64,000 bases of DNA, taken from positions 124,001-188,000 of the forward strand of contig CALUJE010000002.1 in the NCBI GenBank assembly GCA_944320885.1. The letters run 5' to 3'. The translations under genes were made by a program, and so were the position numbers. The notes beneath the pieces are model-generated. The model was not told the origin of the DNA, searched no databases, and saw only the letters and a list, made by a program, of their open reading frames with translations. The first letter of the stretch is position 1; each line of letters starts with the position of its first letter. The stretch is from an uncultured Phocaeicola sp. (GTDB lineage: Bacteria; Bacteroidota; Bacteroidia; Bacteroidales; Bacteroidaceae). Below are positions 9,004-16,910 of the stretch, one piece after another.

Positions 9004-10008
9004 ATGAAGATTATTGTTGGCTATATTATTTTGTTGTTGCTCCTTTTTTCAAGTTGTGAAAAGAAAGGCAATAGTTTTAATGGTGAAATCAGGTATATTT
9101 CACAGTTTCGAACAATACAGCATCTTAAAGGAGAAAAGCTTTCTTATATTCAAAATATAGGAATCTATGGATGTGATATCTGTTATCCATATTTATTACT
9201 GAATTTGGGAAGACAAGATTCACTGGTCGGCATATATGATGTAGAGAAAAAAATTTTTTTGGATAACATGTTTACATTGGGAATGGGGCCGAATGAGTTT
9301 AGCTCTTTTGTCATTACTCAGCAGTATAAAGATTCTGTTCTGGTTATAAATGATGTGCATAAACAAGAGATAAGTCTGGTAAATCTGTTCGAAAGTGTAA
9401 GAAGTCATAACGTTAAGTTCTTAAAAAAGATTTCTTATGAAGGGATGCATGAAATGGTGTTTTATACAGACTCTTTGTTATGGATGAAAGATGTGAAGCA
9501 AAACATAATCAGTTATATTTGTTCCGATTCGCTTCATCCTTCTCAAATATTGTATAAAGAAAAAATAAGCGGTTCTGATTTGAATCATTTTTTATTGCTA
9601 GCGGATGCTATAAAACCCGATGCTACCAAATTGGTTACTTTAAGTGGTGTTTTAAATCAGATTGATATTTTGTCTTTGGATTCAGATATCGGGAAAAACT
9701 TTTCTGTAACCACTTCTCCGGAAATGATTCGAGTCAGTGATTTGCAAGAATCCGGTTATACTGATGCTTTTGATTATTTTCTTTCTATTCCCAGATGTAA
9801 TGATGATTATATCATGGTTCTGCATGTTTCTTCTGAAACGCAAAAGAAACATTTATACATGATAGATTGGGAGGGGAATGGCATTGCCGATTATATTGTC
9901 AATGAAGATTTGGTTGATTTTTGTGTAGATTGGAAACACCATGTGATTTATGGGGTGACTGCTGATGAAGAGGTTTATGTATATGAAAAAATAGTTCAAT
10001 GGGGATGA
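9004..10008 (+). CDS. BF3164/TolB-like beta-propeller lipoprotein
   Basis: This 334-aa lipoprotein (signal MKIIVGYIILLLLLFSSC, Cys18) has the loop LGMGPNEF around residue 97 and closes with VDFCVDWKHHVIYGVTADEE, the typical last blade of this family. It begins 6 bp after the preceding paralogue and its TGA overlaps the ATG of the next gene at 10005 (ATGA), so 8011, 9004 and 10005 form a tight translationally coupled trio. The alternation of BF3164-like and 6-bladed members in such runs may mean they work as mixed sets. That is inference only. Confidence 0.73.
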   Translation: MKIIVGYIILLLLLFSSCEKKGNSFNGEIRYISQFRTIQHLKGEKLSYIQNIGIYGCDICYPYLLLNLGRQDSLVGIYDVEKKIFLDNMFTLGMGPNEFSSFVITQQYKDSVLVINDVHKQEISLVNLFESVRSHNVKFLKKISYEGMHEMVFYTDSLLWMKDVKQNIISYICSDSLHPSQILYKEKISGSDLNHFLLLADAIKPDATKLVTLSGVLNQIDILSLDSDIGKNFSVTTSPEMIRVSDLQESGYTDAFDYFLSIPRCNDDYIMVLHVSSETQKKHLYMIDWEGNGIADYIVNEDLVDFCVDWKHHVIYGVTADEEVYVYEKIVQWG

Positions 10009-11159
10009 CTGTTATGAATGTTGCTGGTAGAATTTCTATTGTGTTGATTCTGGTGATGACAATGGCAAGCTGTGCTACACGTAAAAAGAAATGTGAGCCT
10101 TTGAATATGCGTACATCCGATTCGCTTTTGTTCATGGAAACGCCCGATACGTTACCGGATGGTATTATAGATTCTGTTTATTGGATTCCGTTAGAAAATA
10201 GTGGACAAAAGGTTCTGTATGAAATATCGAAACTGTGTGTGGCAGACAGCTTCATGGTTATAGGTAGTCTGCATCAAGGCGTCTTGCAGGTTTATTCTGC
10301 CGATGGCAGATTCCTGTATGATATTTCCCGGAAAGGACAGGGACCGGAGGAGTATCTTGAAATTGCCGCATTTACAGCGACTTCTACCTCTATATATATT
10401 CTTGACAACTATTCTCATGAAATGTCACGTTATTCGATAGACGAAGGGCGTTTTATTGAAAAGACAAAAGTTCCTTTTGTGGCTTGGGATATGGAAGCAT
10501 TCAATGACGATGATTTCTTGTTTACTTGCCTGAGAAACAATCCTGAAGCGCAAATGTCAATGGCATCAGTAGACTATGCGGTATGGCGTACGGATGGAAA
10601 ATGGCAGATAAACAAAAAATATCTGCCGGTAGAGAAGGAATATACAGAGATATATGGGAAGACCCGATATTTTACCAGACATGGAGAAGATATTATATTC
10701 CATTGTTTGAAATACGATGGATTTTTCATCTTTCCTTCAGATGGCGAGCCGGTTTTTCATCCGATTGAGTTTTCAGATTCTTTGCCCCGTGACAAGAGTC
10801 TGCGTCTTAAAGATGTAAATGCCGGTCAATGGCAATTCCTGGCAGAAACTCCATTTGTGGTAGACGGTTATAGTGTTATGGAGATAAGTGTTGCCGGTGA
10901 AGGAGCGCAAATGTTTGCCGTTGATGCATGTAATGAGGTATTTGGCAATTCTGAAACATGTGCCAAAAATCTTCCGGTTAATATTATCGGGGTTATGGAT
11001 AATTGCTTTATAGGTTATATAAATGATAATTATATGTTATATAAAGAACTTGTCAATTATGGATTTCAAGAAGGAAATTCCGAAGTGGAAGATATGTTAC
11101 GTAATGGAGGATGTTGTCTGATAGTCTATCAGATGGCAGACAGTAACATTGCTAAATGA
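10005..11159 (+). CDS. 6-bladed beta-propeller lipoprotein
   Basis: I choose the ATG at 10005, which overlaps the upstream stop codon as ATGA, over the in-frame ATG at 9999. The product is 384 aa with a lipoprotein signal ending MTMASC (Cys23). The propeller loop KGQGPEEY lies near residue 110, after LQVYSADGRFLYDISR. It closes the long operon-like run: 240 bp without a gene follow. Base composition is somewhat less AT-rich than in the genes before it. No enzymatic motif is recognisable. Confidence 0.74.
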   Translation: MTVMNVAGRISIVLILVMTMASCATRKKKCEPLNMRTSDSLLFMETPDTLPDGIIDSVYWIPLENSGQKVLYEISKLCVADSFMVIGSLHQGVLQVYSADGRFLYDISRKGQGPEEYLEIAAFTATSTSIYILDNYSHEMSRYSIDEGRFIEKTKVPFVAWDMEAFNDDDFLFTCLRNNPEAQMSMASVDYAVWRTDGKWQINKKYLPVEKEYTEIYGKTRYFTRHGEDIIFHCLKYDGFFIFPSDGEPVFHPIEFSDSLPRDKSLRLKDVNAGQWQFLAETPFVVDGYSVMEISVAGEGAQMFAVDACNEVFGNSETCAKNLPVNIIGVMDNCFIGYINDNYMLYKELVNYGFQEGNSEVEDMLRNGGCCLIVYQMADSNIAK

Positions 11160-11399
11160 TGAAATGCTGATAATCTAACGTTCTTTGAAATATTTGATGT
11201 AAAATTTGATGTGAAAAGTTTGGCAGGCTCGGCGGTGTTACGGAATTTTGCAGGGAAAAAACATAATGAGTTTGATTATTCAGGTCCATAAGTAAGTAGA
11301 GAAGAAATGAGCTTTTGAAGCCTATCAACTGGTAGGATGACACCTTTTTTCCATGCTTTACTACGAAGAGGATTTAATAAATAAAAACCTTAAAGCTAT

Positions 11400-12482
11400 A
11401 TGAAGAAATTATCCTTGTGTTCCCTGCTGGGATGCTGTTTGTTTTTGTTGTTGGGATGGAGTGCCTGCCGGTCGCGTCACAATGTTGCCGATGGCAGGCA
11501 TTATTATGAAAAGTTCTCACAGACGGTGCAACTCCGTTCGGTCGATATTCCGCTGAATGAAGACTCTGTTTTGCTCCGTTATCCGTTTCGGGTACGGGTG
11601 AACCGGGAGAAGACGCGTGCCGTCATACTCGACTATCATCACGATTCCTGCTTTTATCACCTGTTTACTTATCCTGATTTTCGTTACCTGTGCGCCTTCG
11701 GCAAGCGTGGACAGGGACCGGAAGAAACCCTTTCGGGCGATGATATCCGTTGGGACGATTCACTTATTTGGACAGTCGATGCCAATCGCCGTGAGTGGCA
11801 GGTGTTCCGTCCGCAGGGGCGGGGTGTGGAGCTGGTTCGGCAGATTGACCTGACCGCCACTTTGCGGCCTCTCAATTTTGTATTGGCCGACGATTCATTG
11901 GCCTATATCCCCGATTATAGCGGTCGTTCGCGGTTGCTTTGTGTCAATCGTCGGGGCGAGATAACCGCTACTATGGGGCATATCCCCACCAGTGAAACCC
12001 ACATCTCCTCAGAAGCAGCCCTGTCACAGGCCTGGCGTGGCTTCCTTTCGTTCAATCCGCGCAACGGAGTGCTGGCCGTAGCCACCCAGCTTGGCGAGGT
12101 GCTCGAAATCTATCACCCGGCCGATTCGCTGAATCCCATTGTGGTGCAGGGCCCTGCCGGAGAGCCCAGTTTTCGGAATGTCAACGGATATGCCGTGCCC
12201 GACGGCATCATGGGTTTCAGTGATGTGCAGGTGGGAGATTCGTGCATCTATGCCATCTTTCAGGGCCAGTCGTTTGATGAAATCGGGCACATCTTGTCCG
12301 AAGGAAGGGTGCAGAACGATGGCGGACGTTTTATCTACGTCTTCTCCCTGTCGGGCGAACCGATTTGCAACTATGAACTCGATTGCAAGGTGAGTGGCTT
12401 TTATGTTGACGAGGCGCGGCGGCAGATTGTGGCCACACGCGTAAACTCCGACCGGCAGGTTGTGAGCTTTGAGCTGCCCTGA
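11400..12482 (+). CDS. BF3164/TolB-like beta-propeller lipoprotein, GC-rich
   Basis: This 360-aa lipoprotein has signal MKKLSLCSLLGCCLFLLLG and lipidation Cys23 in WSAC. It keeps the family loop RGQGPEET near residue 103 and the final blade GFYVDEARRQIVATRV. Its codon use is clearly different from the surrounding array: many codons end in G or C and the gene is visibly GC-rich, while genes on both sides are AT-rich. That suggests a separate origin or more recent transfer. It is followed 12 bp later by the convergent 3' end of the membrane-bound regulator. Function unknown. Confidence 0.74.
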   Translation: MKKLSLCSLLGCCLFLLLGWSACRSRHNVADGRHYYEKFSQTVQLRSVDIPLNEDSVLLRYPFRVRVNREKTRAVILDYHHDSCFYHLFTYPDFRYLCAFGKRGQGPEETLSGDDIRWDDSLIWTVDANRREWQVFRPQGRGVELVRQIDLTATLRPLNFVLADDSLAYIPDYSGRSRLLCVNRRGEITATMGHIPTSETHISSEAALSQAWRGFLSFNPRNGVLAVATQLGEVLEIYHPADSLNPIVVQGPAGEPSFRNVNGYAVPDGIMGFSDVQVGDSCIYAIFQGQSFDEIGHILSEGRVQNDGGRFIYVFSLSGEPICNYELDCKVSGFYVDEARRQIVATRVNSDRQVVSFELP

Positions 12483-12494
12483 TGATGGATGATT

Positions 12495-13559
12495 TTATTG
12501 GATAGGGTCAATTGGCGGATTGTCTGTCAATATCAATTTATATCCTTTTTCTTTGATAGTGATTAGTTCGTATCCCGTATCTTTCAGTGCTTTTCGTATT
12601 GAGTTGATATGTGTATTTATATTATGTTCGGCATTGATGCTGTTTGGCCAAAATTCTTCTTTGATTTTCTGTCGGGTAATGAAGTAGTCGTTACATTCAT
12701 GAATCATGGATAATATCTGCATATCCAATTTACACATCTTGTAAGAAATTTCTTGAATGATAACTCTTTTATTATCCCAGTCAAACAAGATAGGAGTTGA
12801 CACAGATTGCTTATTGTCTTCTTGCTGATTTTCAGGATATGATGCTTGCTCTTCTTCCTTTTCGGACAAAGGAACTTGTTCCTGTTTTTCAGGGTATGGT
12901 GCTTGTTGTTTGCTGTGCCGGTATATGACACCACTCAAACCGGCTATGACAAGCAGTTCCAGAATCAGTATATACCATAAACCGTATGGCATATATCTGA
13001 TAGGAGCCAGAAAATCATAATTTACCCATCCCTGTATGCGGATATATCCCAGAAAATCGACCGGTTTAACAGGGGTGCGATAGGCTGTCTGAGGGCTAAT
13101 CGAATCATTTCGGCTGTATTGCGCATGGTCTTTATACCGGTAGATGATACCGCTTGGATATTCTTTCGCCGATAGTTTATCCCGGAAGATCTGTGCCAGT
13201 TCATCCGGGCAGATGGCATAAGAGGTTTTGGCCATTTGCAGTTGATGGACATATTTGTCTGCCGTGCTGGTATATATGCTGTCTTTAAACGTGATGTGAT
13301 AGATTGAATCTGCCGTAACCAGTTTATATCGCTTTATTTTCCTGTTATAATGTGAATTGTTGTAACTGGAATGTTGTGATATAATCGATTTTCGATTATG
13401 ATAATCTATGTCAATGGCATCGGTCAAGGCATTGTAAGTTTGCTGTTTGAGCATGGAATATGAATATAAGTATAGTCCTGTGCCTGATAAAATGAAGGCA
13501 AAGATACTTATAACCAACAGATGGGTGTGAGATATTCTTTTAAAGAATGGCTTAAACAT
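12495..13559 (-). CDS. Membrane-anchored winged-helix transcription regulator
   Basis: The product (354 aa from the ATG at 13559) has TM1 at about residues 13-34, an outward-facing domain of roughly 150 residues, TM2 near 188-212, a charged Glu/Gln-rich linker, and a C-terminal OmpR/PhoB-type winged helix (about 260-350; DMQILSMIHECNDYFITRQK then INTHINSIRKAL and IKEKGYKLI). There is no receiver domain. This is ToxR/CadC-like logic in which an external signal acts directly on a membrane-tethered DNA-binding domain. The start is set by a minus-strand promoter core at 13599-13607: the longer frame from 13625 would begin upstream of it. It is divergent from the NVEALA-1 gene and is the best candidate for its regulator. 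Confidence 0.82.
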   Translation of the reverse strand: MFKPFFKRISHTHLLVISIFAFILSGTGLYLYSYSMLKQQTYNALTDAIDIDYHNRKSIISQHSSYNNSHYNRKIKRYKLVTADSIYHITFKDSIYTSTADKYVHQLQMAKTSYAICPDELAQIFRDKLSAKEYPSGIIYRYKDHAQYSRNDSISPQTAYRTPVKPVDFLGYIRIQGWVNYDFLAPIRYMPYGLWYILILELLVIAGLSGVIYRHSKQQAPYPEKQEQVPLSEKEEEQASYPENQQEDNKQSVSTPILFDWDNKRVIIQEISYKMCKLDMQILSMIHECNDYFITRQKIKEEFWPNSINAEHNINTHINSIRKALKDTGYELITIKEKGYKLILTDNPPIDPIQ

Positions 13560-13598
13560 TATGTTCTTTTTTAAAATAGTATAAGAATAATTTGACAG

Positions 13599-13607
13599 GC
13601 AAAAGTA
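13599..13607 (-). promoter_or_regulatory. Promoter core of the membrane-bound regulator gene
   Basis: On the minus strand this reads TACTTTTGC, a perfect fit to the Bacteroides -7 element TAnnTTTG followed by C. Transcription would begin about 34 nt upstream of the ATG at 13559. No strong -33 TTTG is seen at the usual distance. Confidence 0.55.
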
Positions 13608-13642
13608 TACATAAAAAGCATGCAAGACAATAATTTTATATA

Positions 13643-13662
13643 CCTCAAATAAAAATTTGAGG
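13643..13662. promoter_or_regulatory. Palindrome in divergent intergenic region, possible operator
   Basis: A perfect 8-bp inverted repeat (CCTCAAAT / ATTTGAGG with a 4-nt AAAA spacer) lies between the regulator gene and NVEALA-1. It is upstream of both promoter cores. It could be an operator for the winged-helix regulator. Binding is not shown by the sequence. Confidence 0.4.
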
Positions 13663-13706
13663 TGAGATTTGATATGATAAAGTTAATTCGTGTAGTATAA
13701 ACACTA

Positions 13707-13715
13707 TATATTTGT
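13707..13715 (+). promoter_or_regulatory. Promoter core of NVEALA-1 operon
   Basis: TATATTTGT fits the Bacteroides -7 element TAnnTTTG. The expected -33 position, 20 nt upstream (13683-13686), is TTAA rather than TTTG, so the promoter looks weak alone and may need an activator. The small inverted repeat TAGT..ACTA (13693-13706) overlaps the spacer. The NVEALA-1 start codon is 22 nt downstream. Confidence 0.5.
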
Positions 13716-13737
13716 GACATCAAAAACATTTTAAACG

Positions 13738-13971
13738 ATGAAAAAAGTATTTTTATTATTGTTGGCTTTGGCTATTCTGATAGGTGGGCATAGCTTTTTG
13801 AGACAGACGGAGGAAGAATCTGTATCAACAGATTTGTTATTTGACAATGTAGAGGCTTTGGCTGGAGGTGAAAGTGGAGTAGATATAGTATGCAATAATA
13901 CGGGCTGTGTGGTATGCCCGTTAAACGGTGAAAAAGTTGGTTGGGTTATAGAGCGTAGTATTCATAAATGA
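13738..13971 (+). CDS. NVEALA-family secreted peptide precursor (NVEALA-1)
   Basis: This 77-aa precursor has a basic start and hydrophobic core (MKKVFLLLLALAILIGG), an acidic spacer, and the NVEALA motif at residues 37-42 followed by GGE. The C-terminal 32 residues contain three cysteines (52, 57, 60; pattern CNNTGCVVCP). There is no lipobox. NVEALA is a named Bacteroidales peptide family without an established function. Here the motif ends in Ala-Leu-Ala followed by Gly-Gly, which could suit either signal peptidase I (Ala at -3 and -1) or a double-glycine protease; the sequence does not decide. The stop codon overlaps the start of the CxxC/DUF1573 lipoprotein gene. Only the leader and motif resemble the pair at 15181 and 19771; the core is unrelated. 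Confidence 0.85.
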   Translation: MKKVFLLLLALAILIGGHSFLRQTEEESVSTDLLFDNVEALAGGESGVDIVCNNTGCVVCPLNGEKVGWVIERSIHK

Positions 13972-14852
13972 TAAGAAAAATGAGATTATCCATTCTATTG
14001 TTTGTGACATTGCTTGTGTTCTTTTCTTCCTGCAAGGAAAGTCGTGAGGAACAGATTGCCCGTATGGTAGAAGAGTGGTCGGGCAAGGAAATTCGTTTTC
14101 CGGAGAAGTCCGTCTTTACAATTCAATGCACTGATACGGTAGGCGCACCGGCTGTCGGTGCACCTTATAAGGTATTGGTGTATGTCGATTCGGTGGGATG
14201 CATGGGGTGTCGGTTGCAATTGCCCAAGTGGAAAGAACTGATGGCTACAACAGATTCACTGGCTCCCGGTAAGGTGGCATTTCATTTTTATCTATTTCCT
14301 AAAGACTTGCATGAGATGAGGTATGTTTTGCGTCGTGATGCCTTCAGGCATCCTGTATGCATTGATACGGCAGACTCCTTAAACGCTCTCAATCATTTCC
14401 CAAGTGAAGACACCTTCCAGACATTCCTGCTGGGAGCAGACAACCGGGTGCTTGCCATTGGCAATCCGGTGCACAACCCGAAGGTGAAAGACCTTTATCT
14501 GTCGCTTGTTACCGGCCGTAAACAGGCTGTTCCTTCGGCCATTACAACGGTGAGGCTTGACCGTACAGTGGTAGAGCTGGGAACTTTCTCATGGAGCGAG
14601 GTGAAAACCGACTCCTTGTTTATCACCAACACCGGCGACCGCCCGTTTGTCATTCACGATGTGGTGACCAACTGCGGATGCCTGCAAGCCAAGTTCAGCA
14701 AAGAGCCGGTGCGCCCGGGCGAACGGATGAAGCTGGATGTCATTTATCGTGCCGACAATCCGGGCACAGTAGATAAGTTGCTTCAGATTTATGGCAATGT
14801 GGAAGGTGAGAAGCTCGATGTAAGAGTGAAGGGAGAAGCCCGTAAAGAGTGA
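13968..14852 (+). CDS. Lipoprotein with thioredoxin-like CxxC half and DUF1573 domain
   Basis: This 294-aa lipoprotein (signal ending FFSSC, Cys22) has two parts. Residues about 45-190 look like a thioredoxin fold, with the redox-type motif GCMGC (Cys78 and Cys81) after the strand YKVLVYVDS. Residues about 195-290 match DUF1573, an Ig-like domain, including LFITNTGDRPFVIHDVVTNC and the close NCGC pair. Its ATG overlaps the NVEALA-1 stop (ATGA), so translation is coupled to the Cys-containing peptide. A role in forming or reducing the peptide's disulfides is therefore attractive, but inferred. Base composition changes inside the gene: the 3' half, from about 14400, is much richer in GC. Confidence 0.8.
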   Translation: MIRKMRLSILLFVTLLVFFSSCKESREEQIARMVEEWSGKEIRFPEKSVFTIQCTDTVGAPAVGAPYKVLVYVDSVGCMGCRLQLPKWKELMATTDSLAPGKVAFHFYLFPKDLHEMRYVLRRDAFRHPVCIDTADSLNALNHFPSEDTFQTFLLGADNRVLAIGNPVHNPKVKDLYLSLVTGRKQAVPSAITTVRLDRTVVELGTFSWSEVKTDSLFITNTGDRPFVIHDVVTNCGCLQAKFSKEPVRPGERMKLDVIYRADNPGTVDKLLQIYGNVEGEKLDVRVKGEARKE

Positions 14853-14994
14853 TTGGAATGTACATATAGAGAATAAGGAAAGGCATGAAATCTTGGTTGT
14901 TAAAATTGGTTTTTCATAGATTTAAAATAAATTGATTTTTTGCTTTTTCCTTCTGTAGACATGTACAATGGGGCGGCCATTTCCTAAAAAAGGA

Positions 14995-15038
14995 GGGAGT
15001 AAAACACAAAGTTCTTGCAGGAATGCGGTTTTACTCCC
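14995..15038 (+). other. Stem-loop in NVEALA-2 upstream region
   Basis: An 11-bp perfect inverted repeat (GGGAGTAAAAC at 14995-15005, complement at 15028-15038) encloses a 22-nt loop. It lies in the 328-bp gap between the DUF1573 gene and NVEALA-2, about 140 bp before the peptide start, and has no T-run. It could be part of a structured leader or a decayed element. The rest of the gap shows only the short hairpin at 15115-15139. Confidence 0.4.
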
Positions 15039-15114
15039 CAATGGCTCCCTTAAAAAAGAAAGGAGGTGTAAAGATAACCAAAAGATTGGAATAATTAAAG
15101 TGGCAAGCCTGCTA

Positions 15115-15139
15115 CCGCACTGAAAGGATATATGTGCGG
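15115..15139 (+). promoter_or_regulatory. Leader RNA hairpin upstream of NVEALA-2
   Basis: CCGCAC (15115-15120) pairs with GTGCGG (15134-15139) around a 13-nt loop, 41 nt before the start codon. In the duplicate at 19705-19729 the left arm is CTGCGC. Both changes convert a Watson-Crick pair to G-U and keep the stem, which supports function as RNA. Confidence 0.5.
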
Positions 15140-15180
15140 AAAGTGATATTATTAATAACAATTTAAAATATTAGAATTAC

Positions 15181-15417
15181 ATGAAAAAACATATTTTGAA
15201 ATTAGGTTTTGCTTTGGCTGTAGTTGTAGCAGCCGGATATACTGTTTACTCATCACAGACTTCTTTAAAAATGACCGGCATTGCTTTAAACAATGTGGAA
15301 GCATTGGCAAGTGGTGAAGATGCAGGCTTTAATTGTTGGTGGGATAGTGAGAGTTATATAAGTTGTACTCCAACTGGGACATGTTCGGGATGTCCTTGTG
15401 GCAGTCATAACTGGTAA
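15181..15417 (+). CDS. NVEALA-family secreted peptide precursor (NVEALA-2)
   Basis: This 78-aa precursor has a basic, hydrophobic leader (residues 1-26), a polar spacer, the NVEALA motif at 38-43, then a 35-residue core rich in Cys, Gly, Ser and aromatic residues with cysteines at 52, 62, 68, 71 and 73 and a terminal HNW. Residues 1-28 are identical to NVEALA-3 at 19771, whereas about ten positions differ afterwards, including Cys68 (Tyr in NVEALA-3). There is no lipobox. Export by Sec is likely from the leader. A second cleavage after Ala43 (A-L-A then Ser) would release the core and is an inference. The DUF4221 gene follows after a 199-bp structured spacer. Confidence 0.85.
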   Translation: MKKHILKLGFALAVVVAAGYTVYSSQTSLKMTGIALNNVEALASGEDAGFNCWWDSESYISCTPTGTCSGCPCGSHNW

Positions 15418-15504
15418 TAAAACTTACCTAGCATCTGAATTGTGATAACGGATTTTTATTACAGTTATTTCAATTAGATGGATGTATAATGATAGGGATA
15501 TTTT

Positions 15505-15542
15505 GTAATTCTTCTTAATTCATTGATATTAAGAAGAATTAC
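15505..15542 (+). terminator. 15-bp perfect hairpin between NVEALA-2 and DUF4221 copy 2
   Basis: The arms at 15505-15519 and 15528-15542 are perfect complements (GTAATTCTTCTTAAT) with an 8-nt loop. The stem is AT-rich and followed by a loosely T-rich stretch, so it may be a partial terminator or a processing or stability element that sets the ratio of peptide to lipoprotein message. The stem is preserved exactly in the duplicate at 20095-20132. Confidence 0.5.
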
Positions 15543-15565
15543 GTAAATCCATTTTTATAAGCAGT

Positions 15566-15582
15566 CAGGTAAGGTTTACCTG
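15566..15582 (+). promoter_or_regulatory. Short hairpin before DUF4221 copy 2
   Basis: CAGGTAA and TTACCTG form a 7-bp stem with a 3-nt GGT loop, 34 nt before the lipoprotein start codon. It is conserved at 20156-20172. DUF4221 copy 1 at 4086 lacks it. Confidence 0.4.
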
Positions 15583-15616
15583 TTGTATTAGTAATAAGTA
15601 ATAAGAAAGTTATGTT

Positions 15617-16780
15617 ATGAAAAACTTTTGGGTGTGGATTCTTGTCGTAGTCTCGTTCTGTTCCTGTGGAAATAAAGGCAAGAATTATTCTTATACGTTA
15701 CAGACGGTGGATACGTTTTTGAACTATCATCTGCCATCAGATGTAAAGGTGCCGTTGATGATACGTAATTGCATAGATGGTGACGGTAAGGAGTATTTGT
15801 ATTTTCAGAACAGTCATTTCCCTGATATACTGATATATGATATTCACAATGAGACTTTGGTGAAAAGAGTCAAATTCGAAGTGGAAGGTCCCAATGCGAT
15901 AGATGGTGGTTTCTTGTTTGGATTCATGATGACGGACTGTAATCATATTTATATTTCAAGTATGCCCCAGCCTGAACTTTATGCGACCGATACAACCGGT
16001 TGTATAAAACGGAAAATGAGCTTTTCGGAAACTGCTGATGGATACAAACCTGTGTGTTGTTTTCAGGATAATGGTGCTTTCCAGTTTATAGACGGAAAAC
16101 TTTATCTGCCGCAAGGTATCAATTTCAGTTTTGGAAAGGACGTGATGGAGAAAAGTGCACTGTTATGTAGGGTGGATACTTTATCTGGCGAGGTGGAAGC
16201 CCTTCCAGTCAAGTTTCCCAAGATTGGCAGTTCTATCCGTAGAGGTTCGCCAAATAATGTCAATGCTAATTATCAATATTGTTATAACGGTCAGGAATTG
16301 GTCTACTCGTTTGCTTATATGGATGATTTGATGGTAGTAAATCCGTTGACACATCAAGTGGAATATAAGGTGGTAAGGAGCAGGTATATAGGTGAGATGA
16401 AACCTTTTTCAAGTGAAAGTACAAATGATGCGGTGTTGCAAAGGGAGTACTGTGAGCATCCGTCCTATGGGAAAATAATATACGATTCATGCAATAAAGT
16501 ATATTACCGTGTGGCATATGTACCTCAGGAAATAGACAAAAAGGTAGCTCCTCTTTCTTTATATCGTACTGGAAGAAAACAGTTTTCCATAATGATTCTT
16601 GACGAGGATTTCAATGTGATAGGAGAGCACTTGTTCCCGACCTATACATATAATCCGCGATTAAGTTTTGTTTCGAAGGGTAAGTTATACATCAGTCTGA
16701 ATAATATAATGAATCCCGATTATAGTGATGACGTTATCAGATTCCAGATGGTAGAGCTGGTAAAAAACACACAGAAATAG
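15617..16780 (+). CDS. DUF4221-like beta-propeller lipoprotein, copy 2
   Basis: This 387-aa lipoprotein (MKNFWVWILVVVSFCSC, Cys17) is paralogous over its full length to the copies at 4086 and 20207. It follows NVEALA-2 by 199 bp in the duplicated cassette. Its 5' third is closest to copy 3, but in the middle and 3' parts it is the outlier of the three, for example across residues 150-200, where copies 1 and 3 are identical in DNA. The last 100 nt or so are nearly invariant in all three copies. The pairing with a peptide gene suggests it may bind, present or retain the peptide. No direct evidence for that is visible. Confidence 0.77.
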   Translation: MKNFWVWILVVVSFCSCGNKGKNYSYTLQTVDTFLNYHLPSDVKVPLMIRNCIDGDGKEYLYFQNSHFPDILIYDIHNETLVKRVKFEVEGPNAIDGGFLFGFMMTDCNHIYISSMPQPELYATDTTGCIKRKMSFSETADGYKPVCCFQDNGAFQFIDGKLYLPQGINFSFGKDVMEKSALLCRVDTLSGEVEALPVKFPKIGSSIRRGSPNNVNANYQYCYNGQELVYSFAYMDDLMVVNPLTHQVEYKVVRSRYIGEMKPFSSESTNDAVLQREYCEHPSYGKIIYDSCNKVYYRVAYVPQEIDKKVAPLSLYRTGRKQFSIMILDEDFNVIGEHLFPTYTYNPRLSFVSKGKLYISLNNIMNPDYSDDVIRFQMVELVKNTQK

Positions 16781-16910
16781 TTCACTCGAAACTGGTTATT
16801 AGTTTATTAAGGTTGTTATTATAGCCATTCATAACAAATACCATGTTTAACCCGTCTTTTCTGTCAATAATTATCAAATCGGATAATATCTGGAAATCCC
16901 GCATTTTCCC

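Larger units (their letters stand above)
15113..16780 (+). repeat. NVEALA-DUF4221 cassette, copy A (duplicated at 19703-21370)
   Basis: This 1668-bp segment is collinear with 19703-21370 at a constant offset of 4590 bp. The leader hairpin, peptide gene, 199-bp spacer with two hairpins, and lipoprotein gene all fall at the same relative positions without net insertion or deletion. Homology ends abruptly at the DUF4221 stop codon. Confidence 0.85.

Noticed and set aside
12024..12290. Antisense and alternate frames in the GC-rich propeller gene
   Set aside because: Several medium-length frames arise only because the gene is GC-rich with few stop codons. The plus-strand lipoprotein explains the region.
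14922..15161. Minus-strand 79-codon frame across the NVEALA-2 upstream gap
   Set aside because: It runs through the stem-loop and the conserved leader hairpin and has no recognisable features. Non-coding regulatory sequence is more likely.
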